In this document: piece after piece, positions 1 to 8,985 of the stretch
Position numbering within the stretch: the first letter of the stretch is position 1
Layout: each line of letters opens with the position of its first letter
DNA from: Mucilaginibacter sp.
GTDB lineage: Bacteria; Bacteroidota; Bacteroidia; Sphingobacteriales; Sphingobacteriaceae
Length of the DNA: 64,000 nucleotides
Reading direction: 5' to 3'
Assembly (NCBI RefSeq): GCF_025362475.1
Contig: NZ_JANYGH010000050.1
Span: 1-64,000, forward strand
Notes under the pieces: model-generated
Seen by the model: the letters and a program-made list of their open reading frames with translations, nothing else
Told to the model about the DNA's origin: nothing
The model's database searches: none
Made by a program: the position numbers and the translations under genes

Positions 1-518
1 ATGGCATGTCGGCGAAACCCCTCCCTGCCATTGCGCGCATTTGCAGCCGCACCCCTCCCGTTGGGAGGGAATAAAAAAACCGTTAACAAATATTCCTTAT
101 CCCAGCAGTTTGTGTCCCCACAAATTGCTGCTACCAAATTAATCGTGCGAAGCAGTTTGTGAGGACACAAACAGCAGGAAAAGGGTTAAATCAGGCGTTC
201 AATACCGCTGTAGATGGCATGTCGGCGAAACCCCTCCCTGCCATTGCGCGCATTTGCAGCCGCACCCCTCCCGTTGGGAGGGAATAAAAAAACCGTTAAC
301 AAATATTCCTTATCCCCACAGTTTGTGTCCCCACAAACTGCTGCTACCAAATTAATCGTGCAGGCTGTTTGTGAGGACACAAACAGCGGGAAAAGGAATT
401 AAATCAGGCGTTCAAATACAGCTGTAGATAGCATGCCAGCGAAACCTCTCCATGCCATTGCGCGCATTGCAGCTGCCCCCCTGCCGTTGGGAGGGAATAA
501 AAAAAGCCGTTAACAAAA
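1..518 (+). repeat. Tandem 213-bp noncoding repeat, 2.4 copies
   Basis: Two nearly identical units begin at 1 and 214, each starting ATGGCATGTCGGCG. A third, diverged and shortened unit begins at 428 and fades out near 518. Each full unit holds GTTTGTGTCC/GGACACAAAC-type inverted words that could fold into hairpins, and a GC-rich block containing CCCTCCCGTTGGGAGGG. Short open frames across it follow the repeat and look like no protein, so I call the region noncoding. A diverged copy in the opposite orientation lies near 51679-52023, so this is a dispersed family. The left boundary is unknown because the window starts inside it. Confidence 0.85.
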
Positions 519-544
519 AGGCCCAATCTTATCAGAAAGGGCCT
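515..544 (-). terminator. Rho-independent terminator after the first DUF4199 gene
   Basis: An AGGCCC/GGGCCT stem is followed on the minus strand by a run of T. It lies 25 bases past the stop codon of the minus-strand gene ending at 569. Confidence 0.7.
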
Positions 545-568
545 GTAATATTATAAGGTTAATTTGCT

Positions 569-1126
569 TTAAACAGCTGGATCAATTGGTGTTGAATCAT
601 CATAACCGGCTACATCAAATGGTGAACGCTCTTTTTTAAATATGGCTGCACCTATAAGCGCTATAACAGCGCCTATAATTGCCGAAATGAAAACAGCGCC
701 TACAGCGCCAAACACCGCGAAATATTTACGCGTGATGTTCATGGCAGAATCTATCTGTTCCTGCGACATGTTTTTTGCTTCCAGTTGAGCCTGTGTAGAG
801 GAGATCATTTTTTCAACCATTTCCGGGCTCAATATGGCGTAGTACACATAGGTAAATATTGCGGTTAATACGCCGGTAAAAACGGAATATAAAAAACCCG
901 ATAAAAAGCCTTCTCCAAAGGTTAAATAACCATCCAGTTTGTCCCTATACTCCTTTTGTGTTAAAAACAGAAAGGCTATAAAAGGCAGAAAATTAAGGTA
1001 TTTAACAGATGAATTAGGATCTACATTAAGAAACTGAAATGCATAAGTTATGATTATTGACGTAACCAGGCTGATTAATGCCCACTTGATTGCGGGTTGT
1101 GATGGACTTGCTTTTTTTGCTGTCAT
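569..1126 (-). CDS. DUF4199 family membrane protein
   Basis: This 185-residue protein has about four hydrophobic segments, near residues 14-32, 45-56, 75-97 and 136-162. The conserved block from Leu-Thr-Phe-Gly-Glu-Gly (about residues 68-73) through the second half is typical of DUF4199, a Bacteroidota inner-membrane family of unknown function. The segment between the third and fourth helices is polar and probably extramembrane. It is the last gene of a minus-strand series running from 5923, and the gene just upstream (1299-1895) is a paralogue of the same family. A terminator follows the stop codon. The start is a clear ATG. The biochemical role cannot be read from the sequence. Confidence 0.85.
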   Translation of the reverse strand: MTAKKASPSQPAIKWALISLVTSIIITYAFQFLNVDPNSSVKYLNFLPFIAFLFLTQKEYRDKLDGYLTFGEGFLSGFLYSVFTGVLTAIFTYVYYAILSPEMVEKMISSTQAQLEAKNMSQEQIDSAMNITRKYFAVFGAVGAVFISAIIGAVIALIGAAIFKKERSPFDVAGYDDSTPIDPAV

Positions 1127-1237
1127 GATTTTAGGTTGTTTATTGAACTAAATTAACTAATATTTCATAAATCAGCTATATCACCAGATGTTTATTTATG
1201 TAAGCCTGTGAACAATACACACTTAAGCCATCTTTAT

Positions 1238-1275
1238 AAAAAAAACAGGCCTTTTCTTTTCAGAAAAGGCCTGTA
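1238..1275 (-). terminator. Rho-independent terminator between the two DUF4199 genes
   Basis: A perfect ACAGGCCTTTTCT / AGAAAAGGCCTGT stem is followed on the minus strand by eight T residues, 24 bases past the stop at 1299. It suggests that the last gene (569-1126) is at least partly uncoupled from the operon. Confidence 0.85.
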
Positions 1276-1298
1276 AGATCGAGCTGTAAAAGCTTATG

Positions 1299-1895
1299 TT
1301 ATACCGATGGACCATCAACCAGCGGACTTTGCGCCTGTCCCTCGTTCTTATAAAAAGCGGCGAAGATGATTGATAACACAAATAAAAATATGATGCTAAC
1401 AGCAAACGTCTGAATTTGCTGACCAATGGTGATGTTTCTTTCACCTTCAAATGCCTTACGCATCTCGGCTATTTTTAAATCTGCTTCTTTTGCATTTTGC
1501 GGGCTGCTTTCCTTTAATTTATTAAGTGCATTAAGCATTGCCGTTTCTGTTTTATGAACCATATTGGGCTCAATAACTTTTGCAAACAACTGGTCTTTTA
1601 CGATATACACCATGAGGTACGATGCAAAAAACATAATAAAGATACCTGTAGTAGCTTGCCTTAAATTCCAAAAACCACCAACGCGCTTCTTAAGATAATT
1701 ACAAAATAAAATTGATATCCCAATGGGCAGTACGTATGAAAACAATACCGAACCAATGGTTATGGAAACTGCCGATTTTGCGATCAAAATTATAAAGTAA
1801 AAATAAAGGATGCTTGTTACAGATAGTATGCCACCTAATACCAAACCATTAATAAGCCCTTGTCTTTTTATCTTTCTACCAATCTCTTCATTCAT
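1299..1895 (-). CDS. DUF4199 family membrane protein (paralogue)
   Basis: A 198-residue protein with four predicted membrane segments: three in the first 110 residues and one near 170-188. A charged, probably helical segment of about 60 residues lies between the third and fourth. The layout and the Asn-Leu-Arg-Gln-Ala-Thr/Gly-Ile-Phe block match DUF4199, as in the gene at 569-1126. The start lies 26 bases downstream of the acidic protein's stop, so the two are probably co-transcribed. Function unknown. Confidence 0.85.
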   Translation of the reverse strand: MNEEIGRKIKRQGLINGLVLGGILSVTSILYFYFIILIAKSAVSITIGSVLFSYVLPIGISILFCNYLKKRVGGFWNLRQATTGIFIMFFASYLMVYIVKDQLFAKVIEPNMVHKTETAMLNALNKLKESSPQNAKEADLKIAEMRKAFEGERNITIGQQIQTFAVSIIFLFVLSIIFAAFYKNEGQAQSPLVDGPSV

Positions 1896-1921
1896 GTTAC
1901 GTTAATTAATGGGTGTAAAGC

Positions 1922-2590
1922 TTATTGAAAATTAACCAATATCTCTAACACAGCCATATCAAAATCCTTTTCCAAAGCGTTTTCGGCTATGATAGCTTTT
2001 GCTTCGGGTGATGGATCAACGTTCTGGAAAAAGCACATCATCGGGTAAAACAGTTCCGCAAGTTCAGAATCCTCGGGTAAGCTGTTTGCTACATTAGCAA
2101 TTTCTTCAACCGGGCTTTCCATCAGGATCTGGTTAGAGATAACAGGCTCGTAAATGCGGTATTCATCCTGAAACTCGTCTTCATCAACCAATAAAAACTC
2201 TTTAAGGTAATCTTCCAACTCGGGCTCAATATCTTCGTCTTCGCACTCATTCAGGTACAATAACAGGTTCAGCAGCTCGGTACCACGGTCAAGCGTTTGC
2301 TCTTCAATATCTTCCCACTCCGGGGTATCCAGGTAATCTTCTTCCAGTTTCTTTACATCGGCACTAAAGAAGTTGATCATCAATAAATCAAAAAACACTT
2401 CTCTAAGTACCTCAACCTGGGGGTTATTATCAAATACCGCATCCAAAGCATCTACCTTGGTTAAAAAATCTTCGTCTGATGAGAAAACATCACCAAAATC
2501 ACCGGTTAGTCCTACAGCATCAAAGCTATTATATTTAGAAAAAGCCTCTAAGGCTGCCTGGAAGGCTGTTTCTATTTTTGGATCAATCAT
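1922..2590 (-). CDS. Strongly acidic hypothetical protein
   Basis: A 222-residue soluble protein, very rich in Asp and Glu, with no signal peptide or membrane segment. Clusters such as Cys-Glu-Asp-Glu-Asp and Asp-Glu-Asp-Glu lie near residues 115-140. I recognise no catalytic motif. The start is 6 bases from the stop of the dihydroorotase-like gene, so translation is probably coupled. The spacing suggests a partner of the upstream product, but that is inference. The start ATG at 2590 is the only good one near the gene boundary. Confidence 0.75.
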   Translation of the reverse strand: MIDPKIETAFQAALEAFSKYNSFDAVGLTGDFGDVFSSDEDFLTKVDALDAVFDNNPQVEVLREVFFDLLMINFFSADVKKLEEDYLDTPEWEDIEEQTLDRGTELLNLLLYLNECEDEDIEPELEDYLKEFLLVDEDEFQDEYRIYEPVISNQILMESPVEEIANVANSLPEDSELAELFYPMMCFFQNVDPSPEAKAIIAENALEKDFDMAVLEILVNFQ

Positions 2591-2596
2591 TTTTTT

Positions 2597-3847
2597 CTAT
2601 TTAAGTAATTGTTGATTATTATAAGTTAACAGCACTTTCCCCTTTAAGTTCTGCCCCATAAAGGGAGAGTTTTTTGATTTTGAAAGGTTGCTTTTGCTAT
2701 TATATTCCCATGTGGCATCCACATCAAAAAGCACGATGTTGGCTTTTTCTCCTTCGGCGATAACGGCTACCTCTACGCCTAAAATTTCCCGTGGATTGAT
2801 GGATAGCTTCTCCACCAACAGCTCAACCGGTAATCCCGATTGCAGGGCCAGCGCTAACGTTGTCTGGAAGCCGGTGATACCATACTCGGCCACTTCAAAC
2901 TCCACATCTTTAAACTCAATTTCGTGCGGGGTGTGCTGCGATACAATGGCATCAATTGTGCCATCTTTTAAGCCTTTTATAAGCGCCTTTACATCATCTT
3001 TGGTACGCAGTGGGGGCTTAACCTTATATTGACTATCGAAACCCAGCAGGGCCTCGTCAGTAAGTACCAGGTGGTGGGCGGCAACATCGCAGGTAACTTC
3101 CAATCCTTTACGTTTTGCCTCCCGGATAAGCTCGACAGAGCGAACGGTTGATATAGTGCTGAAATGTATTTTTGATACGGTGTATTCGGCCAGGTAAAGA
3201 TCCCGGGCAATCATCAGTTCTTCGGCCAGCGAAGGAATGCCTTTCATACCCAGCAACGTGCTGATCTCGCCCTCGTTTACCTTTGCTTTTCCCGCAATTG
3301 CGGTATCCTCAGGGTACGAGAAAACCAAGGCGTCAAACCCTTGGGCATACAACAGGGCACGTTCCATAAGGCCGGCATCCTGTACAGGCCGGTTACCATC
3401 AGTAAATGCCTTGGCGCCGCTTAAGTACATATCATACATTTCGGCAAGATCTTTACCCTCACGTTTGTGCGATATGGTACCCAAAGGATACACATCTACC
3501 AGGTTACCCTTTGCGCGGTTAAGCAAGTATTCAATTTCGGCTTTGGAATGTACGGGAGGTACTGTATTCGGCATCATTGCCACACCGGTAAAGCCACCGG
3601 CTGCGGCAGCCTGGGTACCTGTACGCATATCCTCCTTGGTTTCCAGCCCTAATTCGCCAATATTGCAATTAAGGTCAAAAAAACCGGGCGATACATATTT
3701 ACCTTCGGCCTCAACCAGCTCGGCATCGGCTTCTATGTCGTCGCCAATGCGGGTAATAACGCCGTTTTCAATTAAAATATCGGCAACTTGTTGATGAAAG
3801 GGTGATCCGGGATCAAGGATAGTGGCAGATTTGATAAGCAAATTCAT
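2597..3847 (-). CDS. Dihydroorotase-like protein lacking the metal-binding residues
   Basis: A 416-residue amidohydrolase-fold protein that aligns along its length with class I dihydroorotase (PyrC), the third step of pyrimidine synthesis. The landmarks of the active enzyme are nearly all changed. The His-x-His after Pro-Gly-Phe-x-Asp is Asn-Cys-Asn (residues 60-62). The Ala-His-Cys-Glu-Asp strand reads Phe-Ser-Tyr-Pro-Glu-Asp (176-181). The His of His-Val-Ser-Thr is Thr231. The catalytic Asp of Thr-Asp-His-Ala-Pro-His is Gln304. Only the Asp after Ala-Phe-Thr (Asp150) remains. The protein is therefore probably not a catalyst. Noncatalytic dihydroorotase paralogues are known, for example the one that supports aspartate transcarbamoylase assembly in Pseudomonas. 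I chose the ATG at 3847 over an in-frame GTG at 3853. It is 27 bases after the vWA gene and 6 before the acidic protein. Confidence 0.85.
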   Translation of the reverse strand: MNLLIKSATILDPGSPFHQQVADILIENGVITRIGDDIEADAELVEAEGKYVSPGFFDLNCNIGELGLETKEDMRTGTQAAAAGGFTGVAMMPNTVPPVHSKAEIEYLLNRAKGNLVDVYPLGTISHKREGKDLAEMYDMYLSGAKAFTDGNRPVQDAGLMERALLYAQGFDALVFSYPEDTAIAGKAKVNEGEISTLLGMKGIPSLAEELMIARDLYLAEYTVSKIHFSTISTVRSVELIREAKRKGLEVTCDVAAHHLVLTDEALLGFDSQYKVKPPLRTKDDVKALIKGLKDGTIDAIVSQHTPHEIEFKDVEFEVAEYGITGFQTTLALALQSGLPVELLVEKLSINPREILGVEVAVIAEGEKANIVLFDVDATWEYNSKSNLSKSKNSPFMGQNLKGKVLLTYNNQQLLK

Positions 3848-3874
3848 TAGCACTGCTTTAAGGATTTTTGTTGA

Positions 3875-5923
3875 TTAAACCGGTTGCTTTACAGCCTGCA
3901 TATCGGGTTTAAAATACCTGATGAGCAAAATTTCGGCAGCCAGAAAAATCAATGCCAAAATTATACAAAGTTTCCATAATTGTGTACCTAAATTTGTTTC
4001 GGCAACAATACCTTTTAAAGAAGCATTACCACCTGTAATTAAGGTGGTTGCCTTTGGCACGATTTCTTTTAATACAGATGGGCTGAGGTAACTCATGTCA
4101 GATTCGCTCCTGTTATCATTAAAAGCCAGCGTAGCTACTGTGCTATCCTGCTTTTTTAAAGTGTAAATTCCGGGTTGGTGCAACTGGTCTGATACATAGA
4201 TCAGCGTACTCCCCTCCTGCTGCCGCACATCGGGAATGCTGCTTTGATCGCCTTTGCTTAGTTTGAGTAATTGTTTCCCGGTGATCTGTACAGGCGCTAT
4301 CTCTAAAGTTTCGTCCTTCCCCAACGTGTAAAACAGCGGCAGATCATCCCCGCTTAATAAAGCGATCCTGAACAATACAGGCACAAAAAGCGCGTGGCGT
4401 GGCAGGTTGCTAAAATCTTCATTAAGCGGCACGGCAGATAAGTAAACTTTGCCCCGGCCGCTGTTATAGCCGGCTAAAAAAGGATCACCACCGGCTAAAG
4501 TCATCAGGTTATCTGGATTGCCTTGTGCAGTACTTAACTGAAAATATTTCTTAACCGTGGGCAAATCCGGATTTGCGGGAAAGTTCTCGAACACATTTTT
4601 AAATACCCGACTTTGGCGGTTAAGGCCGGATACTTTTCCCGGTTCGGTAATAAGTTTCACGGGATATGCAGCATTCATCGCCTGCAGAAACGAGCGATAG
4701 TTTGTCAATTGGGCATCGGCCGACGGAAAAACAATCAAAATACCACCTTTGGATACATAGTTTTTTAATTGTTGCGCCAATCCGGAAGATATGGCTTTAA
4801 TATCGCTTAAAACAATTAATGGGTAGCTGTTTAATGCTGCGTAATCAACATTACCGTCGGGTGTGCGCTGAGCTTTAAAAAACGGATCGGCCGCAAAAAC
4901 AGCCTTAAGAAATGGATCTGGAGTTCCTCCATCTATCAGCAAAACGGGCATCTGCTGTGCAACGTTAAAACTAAAGTAAAATTTGTTATCAAATGTGATT
5001 GGGTTATCCTGCAGTTGCACTTCGCCCTGTTGCCAGCCAGCCTGCAAGCCCATAAAGGATAATGTATCGTTTTGTTTTGATCGTGCCGCAATGGTATAAC
5101 TGCCTAAAGCTTTTTGTGCGCCGTTGATCAGTACTTTAAGCGGGATTTTCTGCGCCTTTTCATCGGCATAGTTATGCAACTGAATAACCAATTTCTCGCT
5201 TTCGCCGGGCCGATGTATGGCGCTTAACAACCAAACAGAATCAACAGCTACATTAGGAAGGTTACCGGCTTTAAGTTGAATTAAACTAAAGGCAATACCA
5301 CTATCGGTTTTTAATGGCTTATCTGCCATGTTTTTTTGCAGATCGGAGATGATATAGGCCGATCTTGTTGCGCCGGGCTGCATTTTTAATAAACTCTGTT
5401 GCCTGCTGATGATCTGTTGAAGCGTCCGGCTTTGAGGGCTGATCTTTACCTGGTCGACGGCATCATTAAATTCATCACGACTTAGCAAGCGTTGGTGCCG
5501 CCCTTCAAAATCCTGCGTAAGCAATTGGAAACGATCATTTATATTATAGGCAGATGCTATTTCCCTGGCCTTTTGCTTGGCATCATCAAGTAAGGAGCCC
5601 TCCCGGTTGAGGGTTTGCATGGAGTATGAGTTATCTACAAAAACACTCACAGCGTTTTGCCTGCCTGCGTTTACCGAGTTTTGGGCGGGAATAAAAGGCC
5701 GGGCGAACGCGAAAACCAAAAAGGCCAATGCCAGTAACCTGGAAGCAAGGATGAGCCGCTCCTTTAAATTTCTGCGGGATGATTGCTGCTCCTGGATCTC
5801 TTTTAAAAACTGAACATTGCTGAAATTAACCTTTTGAAACTTACGAAAGTTGAATAAATGAATAATGACAGGAATGGCCAACGTAACTAATGCAAATAAA
5901 AAGGCCGGGTAGATGAAATGCAT
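3875..5923 (-). CDS. BatA-like membrane protein with a vWA domain
   Basis: A 682-residue protein. The N-terminal 80 residues carry two membrane helices (about 4-23 and 58-78) in the pattern of the BatA double-transmembrane domain. A von Willebrand A domain follows, with the metal-ion-dependent adhesion motif Asp97-Asn-Ser99-Tyr-Ser101. The long middle part is extracytoplasmic and includes a glutamine-amidotransferase-like sheet region near 330-400. A final membrane helix lies near 650-670 with a short cytoplasmic tail. Related Bacteroidota proteins belong to the Bat/MoxR systems, whose molecular task is poorly known. It is the first gene of the probable operon with the dihydroorotase-like gene. 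The start codon lies directly next to a repeat-rich spacer. Confidence 0.85.
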   Translation of the reverse strand: MHFIYPAFLFALVTLAIPVIIHLFNFRKFQKVNFSNVQFLKEIQEQQSSRRNLKERLILASRLLALAFLVFAFARPFIPAQNSVNAGRQNAVSVFVDNSYSMQTLNREGSLLDDAKQKAREIASAYNINDRFQLLTQDFEGRHQRLLSRDEFNDAVDQVKISPQSRTLQQIISRQQSLLKMQPGATRSAYIISDLQKNMADKPLKTDSGIAFSLIQLKAGNLPNVAVDSVWLLSAIHRPGESEKLVIQLHNYADEKAQKIPLKVLINGAQKALGSYTIAARSKQNDTLSFMGLQAGWQQGEVQLQDNPITFDNKFYFSFNVAQQMPVLLIDGGTPDPFLKAVFAADPFFKAQRTPDGNVDYAALNSYPLIVLSDIKAISSGLAQQLKNYVSKGGILIVFPSADAQLTNYRSFLQAMNAAYPVKLITEPGKVSGLNRQSRVFKNVFENFPANPDLPTVKKYFQLSTAQGNPDNLMTLAGGDPFLAGYNSGRGKVYLSAVPLNEDFSNLPRHALFVPVLFRIALLSGDDLPLFYTLGKDETLEIAPVQITGKQLLKLSKGDQSSIPDVRQQEGSTLIYVSDQLHQPGIYTLKKQDSTVATLAFNDNRSESDMSYLSPSVLKEIVPKATTLITGGNASLKGIVAETNLGTQLWKLCIILALIFLAAEILLIRYFKPDMQAVKQPV

Positions 5924-5933
5924 ATGTGCGGAT

Positions 5934-6121
5934 TTCAGATGTCAGATGTGCAAATATGCAGATTTCGGGAGCCAAACGTGCAAATTTCACCCATCAGATG
6001 TGCAAATTATTATAAAGGTTAAAAAACAATAGCCTCATTTTTTTAAAATGAGGCTATTGTTTTTTAGGTGGTGAGTATTTGACTACTCATGACATCTGCA
6101 CATCTGTAATTTGCACATCTG
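5934..6121. repeat. Short-word inverted repeats (AGATGTGCAAAT) around a hairpin
   Basis: The word CAGATGTGCAAAT recurs on the left (near 5943-5955 and at 5995-6009). Its complement recurs on the right (6091-6105, 6107-6121). The 15-base arms 5995-6009 and 6107-6121 are perfect complements. The right arm ends a few bases before the fucosidase stop codon, and the left words run up to the start of the BatA-like gene. Confidence 0.7.
6021..6066 (-). terminator. Strong terminator after the GH29 gene
   Basis: A 17-base perfect stem (AACAATAGCCTCATTTT and its complement) has A/T runs on both sides. It lies downstream of the minus-strand fucosidase and before the BatA-like gene. T runs on either strand would let it work in both directions. 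Confidence 0.85.
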
Positions 6122-6126
6122 CACAT

Positions 6127-7545
6127 CTATTTCGTTTCGTTATAAACACCAAATTCTGTAATGCTTGGCGCATCATTATATGTTTGGATAGACATGCGCA
6201 CTTTATCTCCCTTTACCTGGTTAAAGCGGTTAACTTTAACACGGCTAAGGTTTTCGCCCTCAAAAATTGTTTTCCAGGTAGTGCCATCAAGGTACTCCAG
6301 TTTGTATTTTTTAATGTTGGCTTTACGTTCAAAAATCACCACGGTATTAAATGGCTGCCCTGGTTTTAAGGTAACCTCATACCATGGGCTTTTTACCCTT
6401 GGGTTTGATTGCCATGATGATTCAAAATCATCGTCGTTGGCAAAATCCATAATATTTGAGTCATCGCTCCAGCTTGAATTAGCCGGTACACGTTTAGCCA
6501 GGTTATGCGATATAATAGGAGGACCTGTTTCGCCCAATTTAGCCACCGGACCTTCATTTTTCCATAACTGGCCTATTTGCTTTAAACCTGCAAGCGCATT
6601 ATCATCAAATAAGCCATCACTGTTTGGCGCCACATTAAGTATAAAGTTACAGCTGGCATTATTAAGGGGGATCAATACATCATTTACCAGCTTGGTTACA
6701 TCACGTATTGGGGTTGTAGGGAAATCAGTTTTCCAGAACCAATTGGCTTGAATTGGCAAACAAGCCAATGCCGGCATTTTGTTGGTTTCTTTTGATACCC
6801 GCTGACCAGCACCCATTTCATAGGTTTTAATATCTGTATAGTATAAACCTTCTGCCGGGTATTTGGCGCCATTAAGATCCATCAATAAGCAGTTTGGCTG
6901 TATTGATTTTACCAGCTTATAAATTTCCTCAAACGGCACATCATCATAAGAAATTCTTGACCATGGGGCATCCCATCCATCAATTATAAGTGCCTCTATC
7001 TGACCATAGTTGGTAAGCAACTCTGTAATTTGCTTTTTAACCATGTCAATATGCTTTGGCTGGATCATGTTTGGGCGTAAACGGTGGTGCGTATCCAAAA
7101 TTGAATAATACAACATCACCTTTAAACCCTGATCCCGGAATGCTTTGGTGTATTCCTTTACCACATCCCTTTTCAGCGGACTATGCATCACGTTATAATC
7201 GGTAGTTTTGGTATCCCAGATACAAAAACCGCTATGGTGCTTAGTGGTAAGGCAACCATAAGTCATATTTGCTGACTTTGCAGCTTTTGCCCATTGTACA
7301 CAATCCAGTTTTGTTGGGTTAAATAAAGATGCAGGTGTTTCCGGGTCAGGCCAATCAGCGTCCTGGTAGGTTGGAATGTTAAAATGGATAAACATTCCAA
7401 AGCGCAGGTCTACAAATTTTTGCTGCAATTCTGATAAGGGGAGCGGCGTTTTTGAAACGCTCTGTGCATTTAGGTTGGAGGCACTTAAAATTAAAGCGCA
7501 CAATAAAAATGAAAGTAGCCTTTGTTTAATTGTATTAATATACAT
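6127..7545 (-). CDS. GH29 alpha-L-fucosidase
   Basis: A 472-residue secreted enzyme that should release alpha-linked L-fucose from glycans. A signal peptide ends near Leu-Asn-Ala-Gln (residue 28). The catalytic barrel spans about 35-345 and shows the family blocks Phe-Gly-Met-Phe-Ile-His-Phe (49-55), Lys-His-His-Ser-Gly-Phe (102-107) and the strand Leu-Ile-Ile-Asp-Gly-Trp, whose Asp189 is the expected nucleophile. The last 100 residues look like a beta-sandwich carbohydrate-binding domain of the F5/8C type. A near-perfect LacI-type palindrome lies 4 bases upstream of the start codon, so repression is likely. A strong terminator follows. The exact linkage and substrate are not visible. Confidence 0.92.
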   Translation of the reverse strand: MYINTIKQRLLSFLLCALILSASNLNAQSVSKTPLPLSELQQKFVDLRFGMFIHFNIPTYQDADWPDPETPASLFNPTKLDCVQWAKAAKSANMTYGCLTTKHHSGFCIWDTKTTDYNVMHSPLKRDVVKEYTKAFRDQGLKVMLYYSILDTHHRLRPNMIQPKHIDMVKKQITELLTNYGQIEALIIDGWDAPWSRISYDDVPFEEIYKLVKSIQPNCLLMDLNGAKYPAEGLYYTDIKTYEMGAGQRVSKETNKMPALACLPIQANWFWKTDFPTTPIRDVTKLVNDVLIPLNNASCNFILNVAPNSDGLFDDNALAGLKQIGQLWKNEGPVAKLGETGPPIISHNLAKRVPANSSWSDDSNIMDFANDDDFESSWQSNPRVKSPWYEVTLKPGQPFNTVVIFERKANIKKYKLEYLDGTTWKTIFEGENLSRVKVNRFNQVKGDKVRMSIQTYNDAPSITEFGVYNETK

Positions 7546-7548
7546 AAT

Positions 7549-7566
7549 TAGTAAAACGTTTTATCG
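7549..7566. promoter_or_regulatory. Putative LacI-type operator before the GH29 gene
   Basis: TAGTAAAACGTTTTATCG contains the perfect 12-base palindrome TAAAACGTTTTA, 4 bases upstream of the fucosidase ATG. Close relatives occur before the GH92 gene (22213-22230) and susC (27388-27405). A bound repressor here would block the leader. Confidence 0.6.
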
Positions 7567-7671
7567 ATTTAAATCAATTTGATAAACAGCTAAGTTTATA
7601 AAAATTTATCAACCGACATCTATTCATTTTGGCATATTATTCAATGATATTGACAAAGGCCTCCAATCAAA

Positions 7672-8784
7672 TTATACACGTGTTAATTTTACCGGCGCGG
7701 TATGGTAGGCATTCCATTGACATACATAAACGTTTTTATCCTCATCAACACAAACATCATGACCATGCTGAAATACCGGGTTTGTAGCCTGCAAGGTGGG
7801 CTGTAAAACGCTATTTTTATATACAGGAGCTGATCCGCCGGGATTGGAAACTACTTTGTTATCCTTATCAAGCACGGTTACAAAGCCCGAATAATCAAAA
7901 CGCTGCCCGGCCGCATTTTTTGACCAGCAAACACCGGCATAAATATTTTGCTCATTCATTACCGCCCGGCAAACATACATTCCCGGCATATCAATGCGTT
8001 TGATGAACTTACCATCCATGGTGAACACTTTAAAGCAGTTTTCCTCGCGGGAGGTACAGATCAGTGTGGGGTTATTCTTATCCCGGTTATCTACCGTGAT
8101 GCCATGCGCGTTAACCAGGTTATGATCTTTATTGGTATTATTATGCCCACCAAAATGACGGATATACTGCCCCTTGCTATCATAATGAATGATATAATCA
8201 GATCCGTATCCATCGGCTACATAAATATCACCATTGGGTGCAACAGCCGTTTCGGTGGGTTTAAAAGGCTCATTATCCTTATAAACACCGATGGTACGCG
8301 GGTGCCCAATGGCAAAGATCAGCCTGCCATCAATCGTAGTTTTCAATACCTGGCCAGATTGCCCGTAGGAATTACCGGTTTTGTCCTGCGCCCAGCCGCA
8401 ATCGGTCAGCAGCAGGAAATCTTCGCCACCTTCCTTGCTGATGGTTAAACCATGCCCGCCCGGTAAGGCCGTACCCCAGTAATCCAGCAGCTTGCCCGAT
8501 TTATCAAACACCAGGATGTTGTTTTGTGTATGATCGCCCAGCATAATCAGGCGGCCCTTACTGTCCTGTACCATCTCATGGCAGTTGGCCAGGGGGTTAC
8601 TATTTACGCTGATTTTAGCCCATCCCTTATCAACTTTGTAAGTAAAACCACCATGACCTATGGTTTGCACATCGGGTTGCAAATCCTTATGCAGGATTGC
8701 AAAACTGTTATTTACCGGCCCGGCAGCTACCAAAGCTGTTGCTATGGCTGATTTTTTTATAAAATCTCTTCTTGAATTTTCCAT
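7672..8784 (-). CDS. Tat-exported NHL/six-bladed beta-propeller protein
   Basis: A 370-residue protein with an N-terminal twin-arginine signal (Ser-Arg-Arg-Asp-Phe-Ile-Lys-Lys, then a hydrophobic stretch to about residue 28), so it is exported folded. The rest shows repeated beta-propeller blades with NHL-like motifs: His-Gly-Leu-Thr-Ile, Asp-Ile-Tyr-Val-Ala-Asp-Gly-Tyr, and His-Asp-Val-Cys-Val-Asp-Glu-Asp-Lys-Asn-Val-Tyr-Val. Related proteins include peptidylglycine lyase-like propellers and sugar-binding propellers. I cannot assign a reaction. It lies 126 bases upstream of the fucosidase on the same strand and may share its substrate context. Confidence 0.8.
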   Translation of the reverse strand: MENSRRDFIKKSAIATALVAAGPVNNSFAILHKDLQPDVQTIGHGGFTYKVDKGWAKISVNSNPLANCHEMVQDSKGRLIMLGDHTQNNILVFDKSGKLLDYWGTALPGGHGLTISKEGGEDFLLLTDCGWAQDKTGNSYGQSGQVLKTTIDGRLIFAIGHPRTIGVYKDNEPFKPTETAVAPNGDIYVADGYGSDYIIHYDSKGQYIRHFGGHNNTNKDHNLVNAHGITVDNRDKNNPTLICTSREENCFKVFTMDGKFIKRIDMPGMYVCRAVMNEQNIYAGVCWSKNAAGQRFDYSGFVTVLDKDNKVVSNPGGSAPVYKNSVLQPTLQATNPVFQHGHDVCVDEDKNVYVCQWNAYHTAPVKLTRV

Positions 8785-8985
8785 GGTTTATAATTGTACA
8801 TACATAATTACAAAGTTTATATGTCTTTTACAAATCTTACAGTAATAAAGCATTTTAAAATGTAACAGATGGCTGTATAAATAATCTATATGTTTATTAA
8901 ATTCTGTTTAGTGCAAATAAAATATTAGTTTTAAATTGTTTGCTTTACATATATACAAAACATCACAGGTGACACCTAATACTTT

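Noticed and set aside
186..402. Open frames of 62-64 codons on both strands
   Set aside because: They lie inside the tandem noncoding repeat, follow its hairpins, and resemble no protein.
2373..3794. Plus-strand frames across the dihydroorotase-like and acidic genes
   Set aside because: They are antisense shadows of the minus-strand genes, with low-complexity Ser/Pro-rich translations.
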